A stretch of DNA of 38,195 bases from Gemmatimonadota bacterium. GTDB taxonomy: Bacteria > Gemmatimonadota > Gemmatimonadetes > Longimicrobiales > Gaopeijiaceae. Shown piece by piece: positions 8,503 through 17,138 of the stretch. A program made the position numbers and the translations under genes. The stretch spans positions 1 through 38,195 of the forward strand of contig SKJY01000118.1 of assembly GCA_007121775.1 (NCBI GenBank), in the 5' to 3' direction. How positions within the stretch are numbered: the first letter of the stretch is position 1; each line of letters opens with the position of its first letter. Below the pieces are notes generated by a model, which worked only from the letters and a program-made list of their open reading frames with translations, ran no database searches and had not been told where the DNA came from.

Positions 8503-9709
8503 ACGCAGCGGGATGCCTGAGCCTGAACTCTCCACAGAAGTCCTGGAATGTCGGATCCTGGTGGTGGACGACGAGGCCGCCAACGTTCGGGTCCTGGAGC
8601 GGCTCCTGAACCGGGCAGGCTTTTCCGAGGTGCGGACCCTCACCGATCCGCGGGTGACCATGCGCACCTTCGAGACCTTCGAGCCGGACCTGCTCCTACT
8701 GGATCTCCACATGCCTTGGATCGACGGGTTCGGGATCCTGGAGATGCTTCGGGAGCGGATTCCGCAGGAGGAGTATTTCCCCATCCTGGTCTTGACCGGC
8801 GACCTGAGCGAGGAGGTCCAGGACGAGGCCCTCTCCATGGGAGCCCGGGACTTCCTCACCAAGCCCTTCAACACGTCCGAGGTGCTCCTCCGCATCCAGA
8901 ATCTGCTGGAGACCCGGGTCCTCCACCTCCGCCTGCAGCGCCACAACCGGACGTTGGAAGAGCGGGTCCAGCAGCGCACCCGGGACCTGGCGGAGGCTCA
9001 GGTGGAAATTCTGCACCGTCTGGCGCTGGCGGCGGAATACCGGGATGACCTCACCGGGCGCCATGCCGAGCGGGTGGGGCTTCTCTCGGCGCTCATCGGG
9101 AGGGAGCTCGGACTCCCTGAAGACGAGGTGCGTCTTTTGCGCAGGGCGGCCACCCTCCACGATGTAGGAAAGATCGGGGTGTCGGATTCCATCCTCATGA
9201 AGCCGGGGCCCCTCACCGATCGGGAATTCTCCACCATGCAGCGGCACACGGATATCGGGGAACGGATCCTTTCGGGGAGCCGCTTCCCCCTCCTGCAGAT
9301 GGCTGCGGAGGTGGCCACGTCACACCACGAGTGGTGGAACGGCGGGGGATACGGGAAGGGGCTCTCCGGTCCGGAGATTCCCCTCACGGGCCGGATTGTG
9401 GCCGTGGCCGACGTCTTCGATTCGCTGAGCCACGAGCGACCCTACAAACGGGCCTTCACCCGGGAAGAGACGCTGGGTTACGTCCGTGCCGGTGCGGGAA
9501 AGCAGTTCGACCCCGGGGTGGTGGAGGCCTTCTTCCGGTTGGTGGACCAGGGGTTGGTGGACCGTCTCGACTCGCTCCTGGCTGAGCCGCCGGCGGAGCT
9601 TCCCAGCCCCTCGGTCTTCCGGACGCCGGGAGCGGTGGCTCTCAGTGAGCCGGCACCGTCCTCCCCCGAGCCCAGCTCCGCAGTGCCTGGATCCGCTCCG
9701 CCGCGGTGA
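8495..9709 (+). CDS. Response regulator with HD-GYP domain
   Basis: REC domain RILVVDDEAANVRVL...LLLDLHMPWIDG...TKPF; HD-GYP domain TGRHAERVG...LHDVGKIGVSDSIL...HHEWWNGGGYGKGL...AVADVFDSLSHERPYK. Confidence 0.88.
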   Translation: MSERSGMPEPELSTEVLECRILVVDDEAANVRVLERLLNRAGFSEVRTLTDPRVTMRTFETFEPDLLLLDLHMPWIDGFGILEMLRERIPQEEYFPILVLTGDLSEEVQDEALSMGARDFLTKPFNTSEVLLRIQNLLETRVLHLRLQRHNRTLEERVQQRTRDLAEAQVEILHRLALAAEYRDDLTGRHAERVGLLSALIGRELGLPEDEVRLLRRAATLHDVGKIGVSDSILMKPGPLTDREFSTMQRHTDIGERILSGSRFPLLQMAAEVATSHHEWWNGGGYGKGLSGPEIPLTGRIVAVADVFDSLSHERPYKRAFTREETLGYVRAGAGKQFDPGVVEAFFRLVDQGLVDRLDSLLAEPPAELPSPSVFRTPGAVALSEPAPSSPEPSSAVPGSAPPR

Positions 9710-11138
9710 CCGCCAGGGGGCGGGTTCGCCGGATCTCCTCCAGAAGGAGCGCGTCGTCGAAGGGTGTACCGTCGGCGAAGGCGTCGTAGAGGGCGGACAC
9801 AACCACCTGCTCCAACTCCGCGCCGGTGAAATCCCCCGCCTCCCGGGCCAGCCCCGCCAGGTCCATCCCGGAGGGATCCCGCCCCCGATTCTCCAGGTGG
9901 ATGCGCAGGATCTCGGCCCGGGTCTCCTCATCGGGGAGGTCCACGAAGAAGACCTCATCGAAGCGGCCCTTTCGTAGGAGCTCCGGGGGGAGCTGATCGA
10001 CCTGGTTGGCGGTGGCCAGAAGGAACACGGGGCCTCGCCGTTCCTGCATCCAGTTCAGGAACGATCCCAGCACCCGCCGCGATACGCCTCCATCCTGGCT
10101 GTCGCTACCGGCGGAGAAGGCCTTCTCGATCTCGTCGATCCAGAGGACCAGCGGTGCCATGTCTTCCGCCAGGCGGGTGGCGCGGCGGAGGTTCTTCTCC
10201 GTCTCGCCTATGTAGCGGTTGTAGAGGGAGGCCGGGTCCAGGCGGAGCAGGGGGAGGCGCCATGCGGTGGCGATGGCCCGGGCCGAGAGGCTCTTCCCAC
10301 TCCCTGGCACGCCGGTGAGGAGGACCCCTCGGGGGAAGTCGAGTCCGAAGGCCTTTGCCCGCTCCGGTTCCCGGATCAGTGCGGCCCGTTTCCGGAGCCA
10401 GTCCTGGAGATTCCGCAGACCTGCCACCTGCACGACGGCATCCTCCAGGGGGTAGTACTCCAGGATCCCCTCTCGCTCGATGATCCGCCGCTTCGCATCG
10501 GCCACATGCCGGAGGTCTTCCGCGGCGAGACGTCGATCTTCCAGGATGGCCCGGGTGACGATCTTCTCGGCCTCCATGATGGAGAGGCCTTGCAGGTGGT
10601 CCAGGAAACGGTCCAGTTCGGCCCGGGAGAGCGCCACATCCACATGCTTGCGTCGGGCCATGTCCCGGACCACCCGTCCCACCAGATCCCGAAGCTCCTC
10701 CCGGGAGGGAGCCGGGAGTCGGAGGGTGGACGTTCGTCCCCGCACCTGCGGCGGGAGTTCGGGGGACTCACCCACCAGCAGGAGAGCGCCCCTGGCAGCT
10801 TCCAGCGCGTCCATCGCCTCCACCAGCTTCGCCTCCAGGAGAGGAGAAGCGGGAAGGACGGACCCGAACCCCTCCAGGAGGTAGAGGGCCGGGGTGGGGG
10901 AGGCGGCGATGTGACGGAGGGCCCGCTCCGGCTCCCGGGTCTCGTAGACGGAGCCGTCCTGGTCCAGTCGGGTGAGCCCCCGGGCCCGGGTCCACCGGAA
11001 GAGGGGCAGCCCCATGCGGTCGGCAAGGTGGAGGAGGAGGGTTCGGGTGCGGGGGCGATCGTCGCTTTCCACCACCAGCAGGGGATGGCCGGACCGGATC
11101 AGGAGTTCGGCGTCGCGAAGGGGGTGCTCCAGGGGCAT
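9642..11138 (-). CDS. AAA-family ATPase, Ycf46-like
   Basis: Walker A GVLLTGVPGSGKSLSARAIATAWRLPLLRLD; Walker B LVLWIDEIEKAFS; NWMQERRGPVFLLATANQVDQLPPELLRKGRFDEVFFVDLP. Start set to the internal ATG at 11138, just after the MscS gene. Confidence 0.88.
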   Translation of the reverse strand: MPLEHPLRDAELLIRSGHPLLVVESDDRPRTRTLLLHLADRMGLPLFRWTRARGLTRLDQDGSVYETREPERALRHIAASPTPALYLLEGFGSVLPASPLLEAKLVEAMDALEAARGALLLVGESPELPPQVRGRTSTLRLPAPSREELRDLVGRVVRDMARRKHVDVALSRAELDRFLDHLQGLSIMEAEKIVTRAILEDRRLAAEDLRHVADAKRRIIEREGILEYYPLEDAVVQVAGLRNLQDWLRKRAALIREPERAKAFGLDFPRGVLLTGVPGSGKSLSARAIATAWRLPLLRLDPASLYNRYIGETEKNLRRATRLAEDMAPLVLWIDEIEKAFSAGSDSQDGGVSRRVLGSFLNWMQERRGPVFLLATANQVDQLPPELLRKGRFDEVFFVDLPDEETRAEILRIHLENRGRDPSGMDLAGLAREAGDFTGAELEQVVVSALYDAFADGTPFDDALLLEEIRRTRPLAVTAAERIQALRSWARGRTVPAH

Positions 11139-11149
11139 GGGGACTCCGG

Positions 11150-12151
11150 TCAGCCGGCGCGGGGCAGGCGGGATGCCGCCTCTTCCACCACCGGGTCGAA
11201 GTGGACGTCGATCTGCGGGAAGGCGATCTCGATGCCGTCTTCCTTGAGGGCCCACCAGATCGCTTCCCTCAGTGTCGACGCCAGCCCGGGGGCAGTCCAG
11301 GCGTTGTCGGACCAGATGGAGATCTGCCAGTCCACCGTGGAGTCGCCGAAGTCGGTGAGGTGGACCACGGGATCTCGATCCGCCACCCGCTCCTGGACGG
11401 AGCGGGCGGCCCGGGTGAGGCAGTCCCGGACCACTCGCATGTCTGACCCGTAGGCGACTCCCACCGCTGCGCGGATCCGGAAGAGGGGGTCGCCCAGGGT
11501 GTAGTTCTTCACCGTGGACTGCACCAGGCTGGCGTTGGGGATAATGATCTCCTCCTCGTCCCGGGTCCGACCGATGGTGGTGCGGATCCCCATCTTCAGC
11601 ACTCGGACCACCCGCCCTTCCACTTCCACGATGTCTCCGGGCTTGATGGCGCGCTCGATGAGGAGAATGAGCCCGGATACGAAGTTCTGGGCGATGTTCT
11701 GCATGGCGAAACCGAGCCCCACCGCGAAGATGGCACCGGCGGCGAAGAGAGCGCTGAGGCTTATCCCCATGGTCTCCAGGGCAATCCCCAGCCCGATGGC
11801 CATGACGGCGTAGTGGAGGAGCCGTTTGGTGATGGCGGTGGTCCCTATGTCGTCCACGCCCCTGGCCCGGAACCCCTTGTCCACCGCCCGCTGCAGGAAG
11901 CTCGAGAGGGTCCAGGTGGCGATGAGGAGAAGGCCCACCGTGAAGATGAGCATGAGGTTGATGGGGGTGCCGCTCAGTTCGAAGAGCTCGAAGGAGATGA
12001 CCCGCTGGACGAGTTCGAAGAGCCCGCCCAGGCCGAGTTCCTCTCCGATTCCCTCCAACGTACCGGTCTGCTCCTGCAGGGGAGGTGGGGTGGGGGTGCT
12101 CATGGTCAGGACTCCTTCAGAGGAGGTGGGGACGGGACGCTCGTGGTTCAT
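11150..12151 (-). CDS. MscS-family mechanosensitive ion channel
   Basis: GLGFAMQNIAQNFVSGLILLIERAIKPGDIVEVEGRVVRVLKMGIRTTIGRTRDEEEIIIPNASLVQSTVKNYT is the MscS pore-helix/beta-domain signature. Confidence 0.92.
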   Translation of the reverse strand: MNHERPVPTSSEGVLTMSTPTPPPLQEQTGTLEGIGEELGLGGLFELVQRVISFELFELSGTPINLMLIFTVGLLLIATWTLSSFLQRAVDKGFRARGVDDIGTTAITKRLLHYAVMAIGLGIALETMGISLSALFAAGAIFAVGLGFAMQNIAQNFVSGLILLIERAIKPGDIVEVEGRVVRVLKMGIRTTIGRTRDEEEIIIPNASLVQSTVKNYTLGDPLFRIRAAVGVAYGSDMRVVRDCLTRAARSVQERVADRDPVVHLTDFGDSTVDWQISIWSDNAWTAPGLASTLREAIWWALKEDGIEIAFPQIDVHFDPVVEEAASRLPRAG

Positions 12152-12181
12152 GCGCCGGTGAGGGAGGTTGGGTGGGGCGGC

Positions 12182-13327
12182 TCATGCTCTCTCGTTTTCC
12201 ATACGGTGGAAGAGGGCCTCAACCCGGGCGAGCCCCGCATCCAACTCGTCCCGAGGTGGACCGAAGCCGACGCGGATGGTCCCTTCCACCCCGAACTGGG
12301 CACCGGGGACTACCAGGACGCTCTCTTCGACCCGGAGGCGCTCGGCCACCTCGCCGGAGGGGGTTGTGCCCCGGTAGCGGAGGAAGGCGATGGCGCCGGC
12401 ATCCGGGGGGTGATAGCTGAACCGGTCGTCCTGCTCGGCGACCCACTGGGCCATCCGTTCCCGGTTGGCGGCGATGATCTCCCGAGTGCGGGTCAGGATC
12501 CGACTTCGCACCGTGGGCTCCAGCGCCACGGTAGCCAGGCGGTCCGAGAGGGTGGAGGGAGTGATGGTGGTGTAGTCGGTGCGAGACCAGAGGTCGTCGG
12601 CCAGCTCCGGGTTCGCCACGGCCCAGCCCACCCGGAGGCCCGGAAGTCCGTAGGCCTTGGAAAGGGACTGGGTCACCACCACCCGAGAGGCGGTGCCGTG
12701 GAAGGAGGGAGTGGTGACGCCGTCGGCCTCGGCCCCGGAGTATACCTCGTCGGCTACGATCCAGGCCCCGTGGTGCTCGGCGTGGGCGGCGATGGCGGCG
12801 CGGCGCTCCGGGTCCACGCGGATCCCGGTGGGGTTGCCGGGGTTCGTGATGAGGAGTGCCCGGGCCCCTGCCTCGAAGGCCCGGCGGACGTCATCCGGGT
12901 CCGGCTGCCAGCGCTCCTCCTCCTGGAGGTGGATCTCATGGAGGGTGCCCCCCAGGTTCCGGACCATGCCCGGGATCTGCATGTAGGTGGGGAGGATGGC
13001 CGCCCAGTCGCTTCCTTCCTCCAGGAGGCGCCAGAGGGTGACGAAGTTCGCCTCCGCACCACCCACCGTGACCAGGACCGAGTCGGGGCCGGCGCCCGGG
13101 TAGAGGGCGGCGATCCGCTCCCGGAGGAGGTCGGAGCCATTGCTTTGTCCGTAGACGTGGCGGATGTCCAGGAAAGCCTCCTCCACGGCCCGGCCTTCCT
13201 CTCCGGCCATGGCCAGGAGTTCCCGGGTGGAAAGGGGGTGGACGCCGGATTCGGAGAGGTTGAAGCGGACCCGGTGCTCATGGGTCGACTGCCACCGCTC
13301 CATCTCGAAGGGGAAGAATGCGGTCAT
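12182..13327 (-). CDS. Aminotransferase class I/II (PLP-dependent)
   Basis: ALLITNPGNPTGIRVD, WIVADEVYSGAE, TQSLSKAYGLPGLRVGW (PLP Lys). Start at internal ATG 13327. Confidence 0.88.
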   Translation of the reverse strand: MTAFFPFEMERWQSTHEHRVRFNLSESGVHPLSTRELLAMAGEEGRAVEEAFLDIRHVYGQSNGSDLLRERIAALYPGAGPDSVLVTVGGAEANFVTLWRLLEEGSDWAAILPTYMQIPGMVRNLGGTLHEIHLQEEERWQPDPDDVRRAFEAGARALLITNPGNPTGIRVDPERRAAIAAHAEHHGAWIVADEVYSGAEADGVTTPSFHGTASRVVVTQSLSKAYGLPGLRVGWAVANPELADDLWSRTDYTTITPSTLSDRLATVALEPTVRSRILTRTREIIAANRERMAQWVAEQDDRFSYHPPDAGAIAFLRYRGTTPSGEVAERLRVEESVLVVPGAQFGVEGTIRVGFGPPRDELDAGLARVEALFHRMENERA

Positions 13328-13608
13328 TGGGGTGTGTGGGGTTCGAGGGAGGGGGGGAGGGGACGGCCACTCAGCCGCTCCCGGCGGGATCGTACCCCGG
13401 CGTTCCGGGGGCGGCAAGCCTTTCTTGGAGGGCGTCCTTCGCTATACTGAAGGCCGGGTTGCGGGTCCCATTGCCGCCGTTCCCATCCGTCGGCCGCCGA
13501 GTCTGTTTCGGGGAAGGAGCCGCCTCCCTGCCTGCTGGCGATGGGGGTGTTCTGAGCCTCCACGATCCCACTCATTCTATCAGATTCCAGCCCGGAGCGA
13601 CGCCGACC

Positions 13609-14829
13609 ATGCCCTCTGCCAGGATCCCCGATGACCTCGTGAAGTCCGGTGGTGGCCGGATCGTGCTGGTGGTGTTGGACGGACTCGGGGGGCTGCCCCA
13701 CCCGGAGTCCGGTCTGACGGAGCTCGAGGCCGCCCGCACCCCGAATCTGGATGCCCTGGCCGCCCGCTCCTCCCTGGGGATGCTGCTCCCGGTGGCACCC
13801 GGGGTGACACCGGGGAGCGGGCCCGGCCACCTGGCCCTCTTCGGGTACGATCCCCTTGAGACGGTCATCGGCCGGGGGGCCCTGAGCGCGCTGGGGGTCG
13901 GATTCGAGCTGGAGGCCGGTGACCTGGCGGTCCGGTTGAATCTGGCCACCCTGGACGAGGAGGGGCGGGTGGTGGATCGGCGGGCCGGGCGCCCCTCCGA
14001 CGAGGTGGGGCGGGCGGCGGTGGAGCGGCTCCGGGACGGGCTCCGGGAGGGTGTGGAGCTCCCGGAGGGCGGGGAGATCTTCGTGGAGCACGAGAAGGAG
14101 CACCGAGCGGTGCTCATCCTCCGGGCCCCGGGCCTCGACGACCGCCTCCGGGACACGGACCCGCAGACGGAAGGGGTGGAGCCGAACGCTCCTGAAGCGC
14201 AGGACCCGGCGGCGGAGGACGCGTCCCGGATCCTCGCTCGGGTGCTGAGGCGGGCCCGGGAGATCCTGAGCGACGGAGATCCCATCAGCGGCGTGCTAGC
14301 CCGGGGATACGCCGTGCATCAGGGCCTCAAGGGGCTCGACGAGCGCTTCGGCCTGAGGGGAGTGGCCATTGCCCGCTACCCCATGTACCGGGGGGTGGCC
14401 CGCTTGGTGGGGATGGAGATCGCCGGCCCTCCCTCCTCCGATGAGGAGGCGGTGGAGCTTCTGGGCCGCGGGCTCGAGGACTACGACTTCCACTTCCTCC
14501 ATCACAAGGCTCCGGATGCCCGGGGAGAGGATGGGGATTTCGATGCCAAGGTGGCCTCCATCGAGGCGGCGGACCGGTGGATGGAGGGGGTAGCGGCGCT
14601 GGAGCCCGACGTCCTGGTGGTCACCGGGGACCACAGCACCCCGGCTGCCATGGCGTACCACTCGTGGCACTCGGTTCCGGTCCTTATCCAGTCCCGTTGG
14701 GCCCGCCCCTCGGCGAAGACGTTCGGGGAGACCGCGTGTCGCGCCGGGGATCTGGGCATCCTGGAGGCACGCCACCTCATGGCCCTCTGCCTGGCTCACG
14801 CCGGGCGACTGGAGAAGTTCGGTGCTTGA
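13609..14829 (+). CDS. apgM: 2,3-bisphosphoglycerate-independent phosphoglycerate mutase, archaeal-type (ApgM family)
   Basis: VLVVLDGLGGLPHPESGLTELEAARTPNLDALA, TPGSGPGHLALFGYDPLETVIGRGALSALGVGFEL, VTGDHSTPAAMAYHSWHSVPVLI. Start at ATG 13609. Confidence 0.9.
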   Translation: MPSARIPDDLVKSGGGRIVLVVLDGLGGLPHPESGLTELEAARTPNLDALAARSSLGMLLPVAPGVTPGSGPGHLALFGYDPLETVIGRGALSALGVGFELEAGDLAVRLNLATLDEEGRVVDRRAGRPSDEVGRAAVERLRDGLREGVELPEGGEIFVEHEKEHRAVLILRAPGLDDRLRDTDPQTEGVEPNAPEAQDPAAEDASRILARVLRRAREILSDGDPISGVLARGYAVHQGLKGLDERFGLRGVAIARYPMYRGVARLVGMEIAGPPSSDEEAVELLGRGLEDYDFHFLHHKAPDARGEDGDFDAKVASIEAADRWMEGVAALEPDVLVVTGDHSTPAAMAYHSWHSVPVLIQSRWARPSAKTFGETACRAGDLGILEARHLMALCLAHAGRLEKFGA

Positions 14830-15700
14830 TCCGAACGGACCGGAGATCCGGGTCCCGGACGACGCCGAAGAGGCGGTTCTCCAGCGCACCCTGGAGATGG
14901 CCAGGGACGGAGAGTGGGATCAGGCTGTGGACCGGCTCCGGGATGCCCTGTCCGACCACCCGGAGAGCCCGTACATCCTGTGCTGGCTCGGGGTGGCGGA
15001 GCGTGAGTTGGGGCTGGAAGGGATTGCCTACGAGCGGTTCAAGCGGGCGCTGGCGTTGGAGCCTCAGGATCCGGTTCTCCTGACCACGGTGGGAAATGCC
15101 CTGGCCCGCTTCGACGATCCCGAGGCCGAGGCGGCGCTGCGGACGGCGGCCATGATCGCACCCCAGTCGGCACCGGCGCGGTGTGCCTATGGGGCCTACC
15201 TCTCCCGGGAGGGGATGTTGGACCGAGCGGTTGAAGAGTTGGAAGCGGCCCTCCGCCTGGAGCCGGCCGATCCCCTGGTGCATCTGGAGTTGGGGGTGGT
15301 CAGGGCGCTCGAGGGGGAGATGACCGCGGCGGCCCACTTCTTCGGACAGGCGGCGGAGTTGACACCGGACGACGGGTGGGCCCACATCCTCCTGGGGCTC
15401 GCCTGGGTTGAGCTGGAGGAGATGGAAGAGGCGGCGCGGGCGCTGGAGGAAGGGGCCCGCCTCCGGCCGGATGATCTGGAGGCCCAACTCCTGGCCGCGC
15501 TGGTCCTGGCTATTCGGGAGCGGCACTCGGAGGCCCTGGAGATGCTGGAGCGGGCCCGGCTCCGGGCGACGGAGGTGGATGAGGCCCTGGTCCTGGAGGT
15601 GGAGGACCTCCTGGAGGATCCTGGCGGGGCGGCCCGGCGCTTTCTGCTCCGCACCCTGGCGCCGTCGTCGTTCCGGGAACGGCTGGTCCAGCATCCCTGA
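14822..15700 (+). CDS. TPR-repeat protein
   Basis: Repeated 34-aa helical units (AYERFKRALALEPQDPVLLTTVGNALARF; AVEELEAALRLEPADPLVHLELGVV); GTG start overlapping the apgM stop. Confidence 0.8.
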   Translation: MLDPNGPEIRVPDDAEEAVLQRTLEMARDGEWDQAVDRLRDALSDHPESPYILCWLGVAERELGLEGIAYERFKRALALEPQDPVLLTTVGNALARFDDPEAEAALRTAAMIAPQSAPARCAYGAYLSREGMLDRAVEELEAALRLEPADPLVHLELGVVRALEGEMTAAAHFFGQAAELTPDDGWAHILLGLAWVELEEMEEAARALEEGARLRPDDLEAQLLAALVLAIRERHSEALEMLERARLRATEVDEALVLEVEDLLEDPGGAARRFLLRTLAPSSFRERLVQHP

Positions 15701-15866
15701 TCCTCGGCGGAACCCCGGTGCCCCGTCGGGGTGCCCAGTGAGACATCCCTGGGGACGTCCGGTGCACAACGGTAGGGCTGCCCCGCAGCACACCCTCCGG
15801 GCTGGTTGGTAGCTACCGCCCGGGATCCCCAGCGGCACATCGTCGACCCCCACCGCCAGAGGCTTC

Positions 15867-17138
15867 GTGCTCTCCTTCTCCTTCGAACGACATACCCTGG
15901 ACAACGGTCTCACCGTGATCCTGGCCCCGGATCGGGCAGTGCCTGTGGTAGCGCTGAACCTGTGGTACGGGGTGGGATCCCGGAACGAGCGGCCGGGGCG
16001 GACCGGGTTCGCTCATCTCTTCGAGCACATGATGTTCCAGGGGTCGGCCCACGTCCCCAAGAACCGGCACTTCGAGTTGGTGGAGGGCGCAGGGGGATCG
16101 CTGAACGCCACCACCTGGTTCGACCGGACGAACTACTTCGAGACCCTCCCCTCCCACCATCTGGATCTGGCGCTCTGGCTTGAGTCGGACCGGATGGGTT
16201 GGCTCCTTCCGGCCATGACCCAGGAGAAGCTGGACAACCAGCGGGACGTGGTGCTGAATGAGCGTCGGGAGCGTTACGAGAACCAGCCCTACGGAGACTG
16301 GGACGAGCGGCTCCAGCGCATGGTCTTCCCGGAAGATCATCCCTATCACCACACCGTCATTGGCTCCGCGGAGGATATCGCGGCGGCGGATCTGGATGAC
16401 GTGGCCGAGTTCTTCCAGGTCTACTACGCCCCCAACAACGCTGTGCTCACCCTTACCGGCGATCTGGATCCGGCTCTGGCGCTGGATCGGGTCCGGGAGT
16501 ACTTCGGCGAGATCCCCCGGGGCGACCAGGTCCCACCCATCCCCGGGCGCCTGGATCCGGGAGAGCGGATCGGCGGAACGGTGCGGGAGACGGTGCGGGC
16601 CAGGATTCCCCTCCCCCGGGTGTACCTGGGGTCCAGGGTTCCGCCCTTCACCGTCGATGACTTCTACGCCGCCGATGTGGCCACCTCCGTCCTATCCGAC
16701 GGACGGGCCTCTCGCCTCTACGAGCGGCTGGTGCGGGAGCGGGGGATCGCCAAGGATGTGGTTTCCTACGCCTTTCCCCTGGCCACGGGGCGGAGCTTCA
16801 TGATCTCGTGGATCACTGGATATCCGGAGTCCGATCCGGCTGAGTTGGAGACCGCCCTGGCGGCGGAGCTCGAGGGGTTGACCGACGTATCCGACGGAGA
16901 GGTGGAGCGGGCACTGGCGCTGGCCGAGACCCGCTTCCTTCGGCAGGTGGCACAGCTCGCTACCAGGGCTGATATGTTCAGCATGTCCGAGCAACTCCTG
17001 GGGGATGCCGGGCGGCTGAACACGGAGATGGAACGGCTCAGGGCCGTCACCCCCGCGCAGGTGCGGGACTTCGCAGAGCGATGCCTGGGAGCCGACAACC
17101 GGGCGGTCCTCACCTACCTTCCCGAAGAGGAGGCTTGA
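15867..17138 (+). CDS. M16-family zinc metallopeptidase, catalytic-type subunit
   Basis: GRTGFAHLFEHMMFQGSAHVP contains HxxEH; GGSLNATTWFDRTNYFETLPSHHLDLALWLESDRM. Confidence 0.92.
   Translation: MLSFSFERHTLDNGLTVILAPDRAVPVVALNLWYGVGSRNERPGRTGFAHLFEHMMFQGSAHVPKNRHFELVEGAGGSLNATTWFDRTNYFETLPSHHLDLALWLESDRMGWLLPAMTQEKLDNQRDVVLNERRERYENQPYGDWDERLQRMVFPEDHPYHHTVIGSAEDIAAADLDDVAEFFQVYYAPNNAVLTLTGDLDPALALDRVREYFGEIPRGDQVPPIPGRLDPGERIGGTVRETVRARIPLPRVYLGSRVPPFTVDDFYAADVATSVLSDGRASRLYERLVRERGIAKDVVSYAFPLATGRSFMISWITGYPESDPAELETALAAELEGLTDVSDGEVERALALAETRFLRQVAQLATRADMFSMSEQLLGDAGRLNTEMERLRAVTPAQVRDFAERCLGADNRAVLTYLPEEEA

Noticed and set aside
13422-13448. Possible promoter TTCTTG-N15-TATACT upstream of apgM
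   Set aside because: Good -10 but weak -35 and short spacing; insufficient to report as a feature.
11813-13450. 545-aa plus-strand ORF spanning MscS and aminotransferase
   Set aside because: Antisense to two well-supported genes; Gly/His-rich with no recognisable motif.
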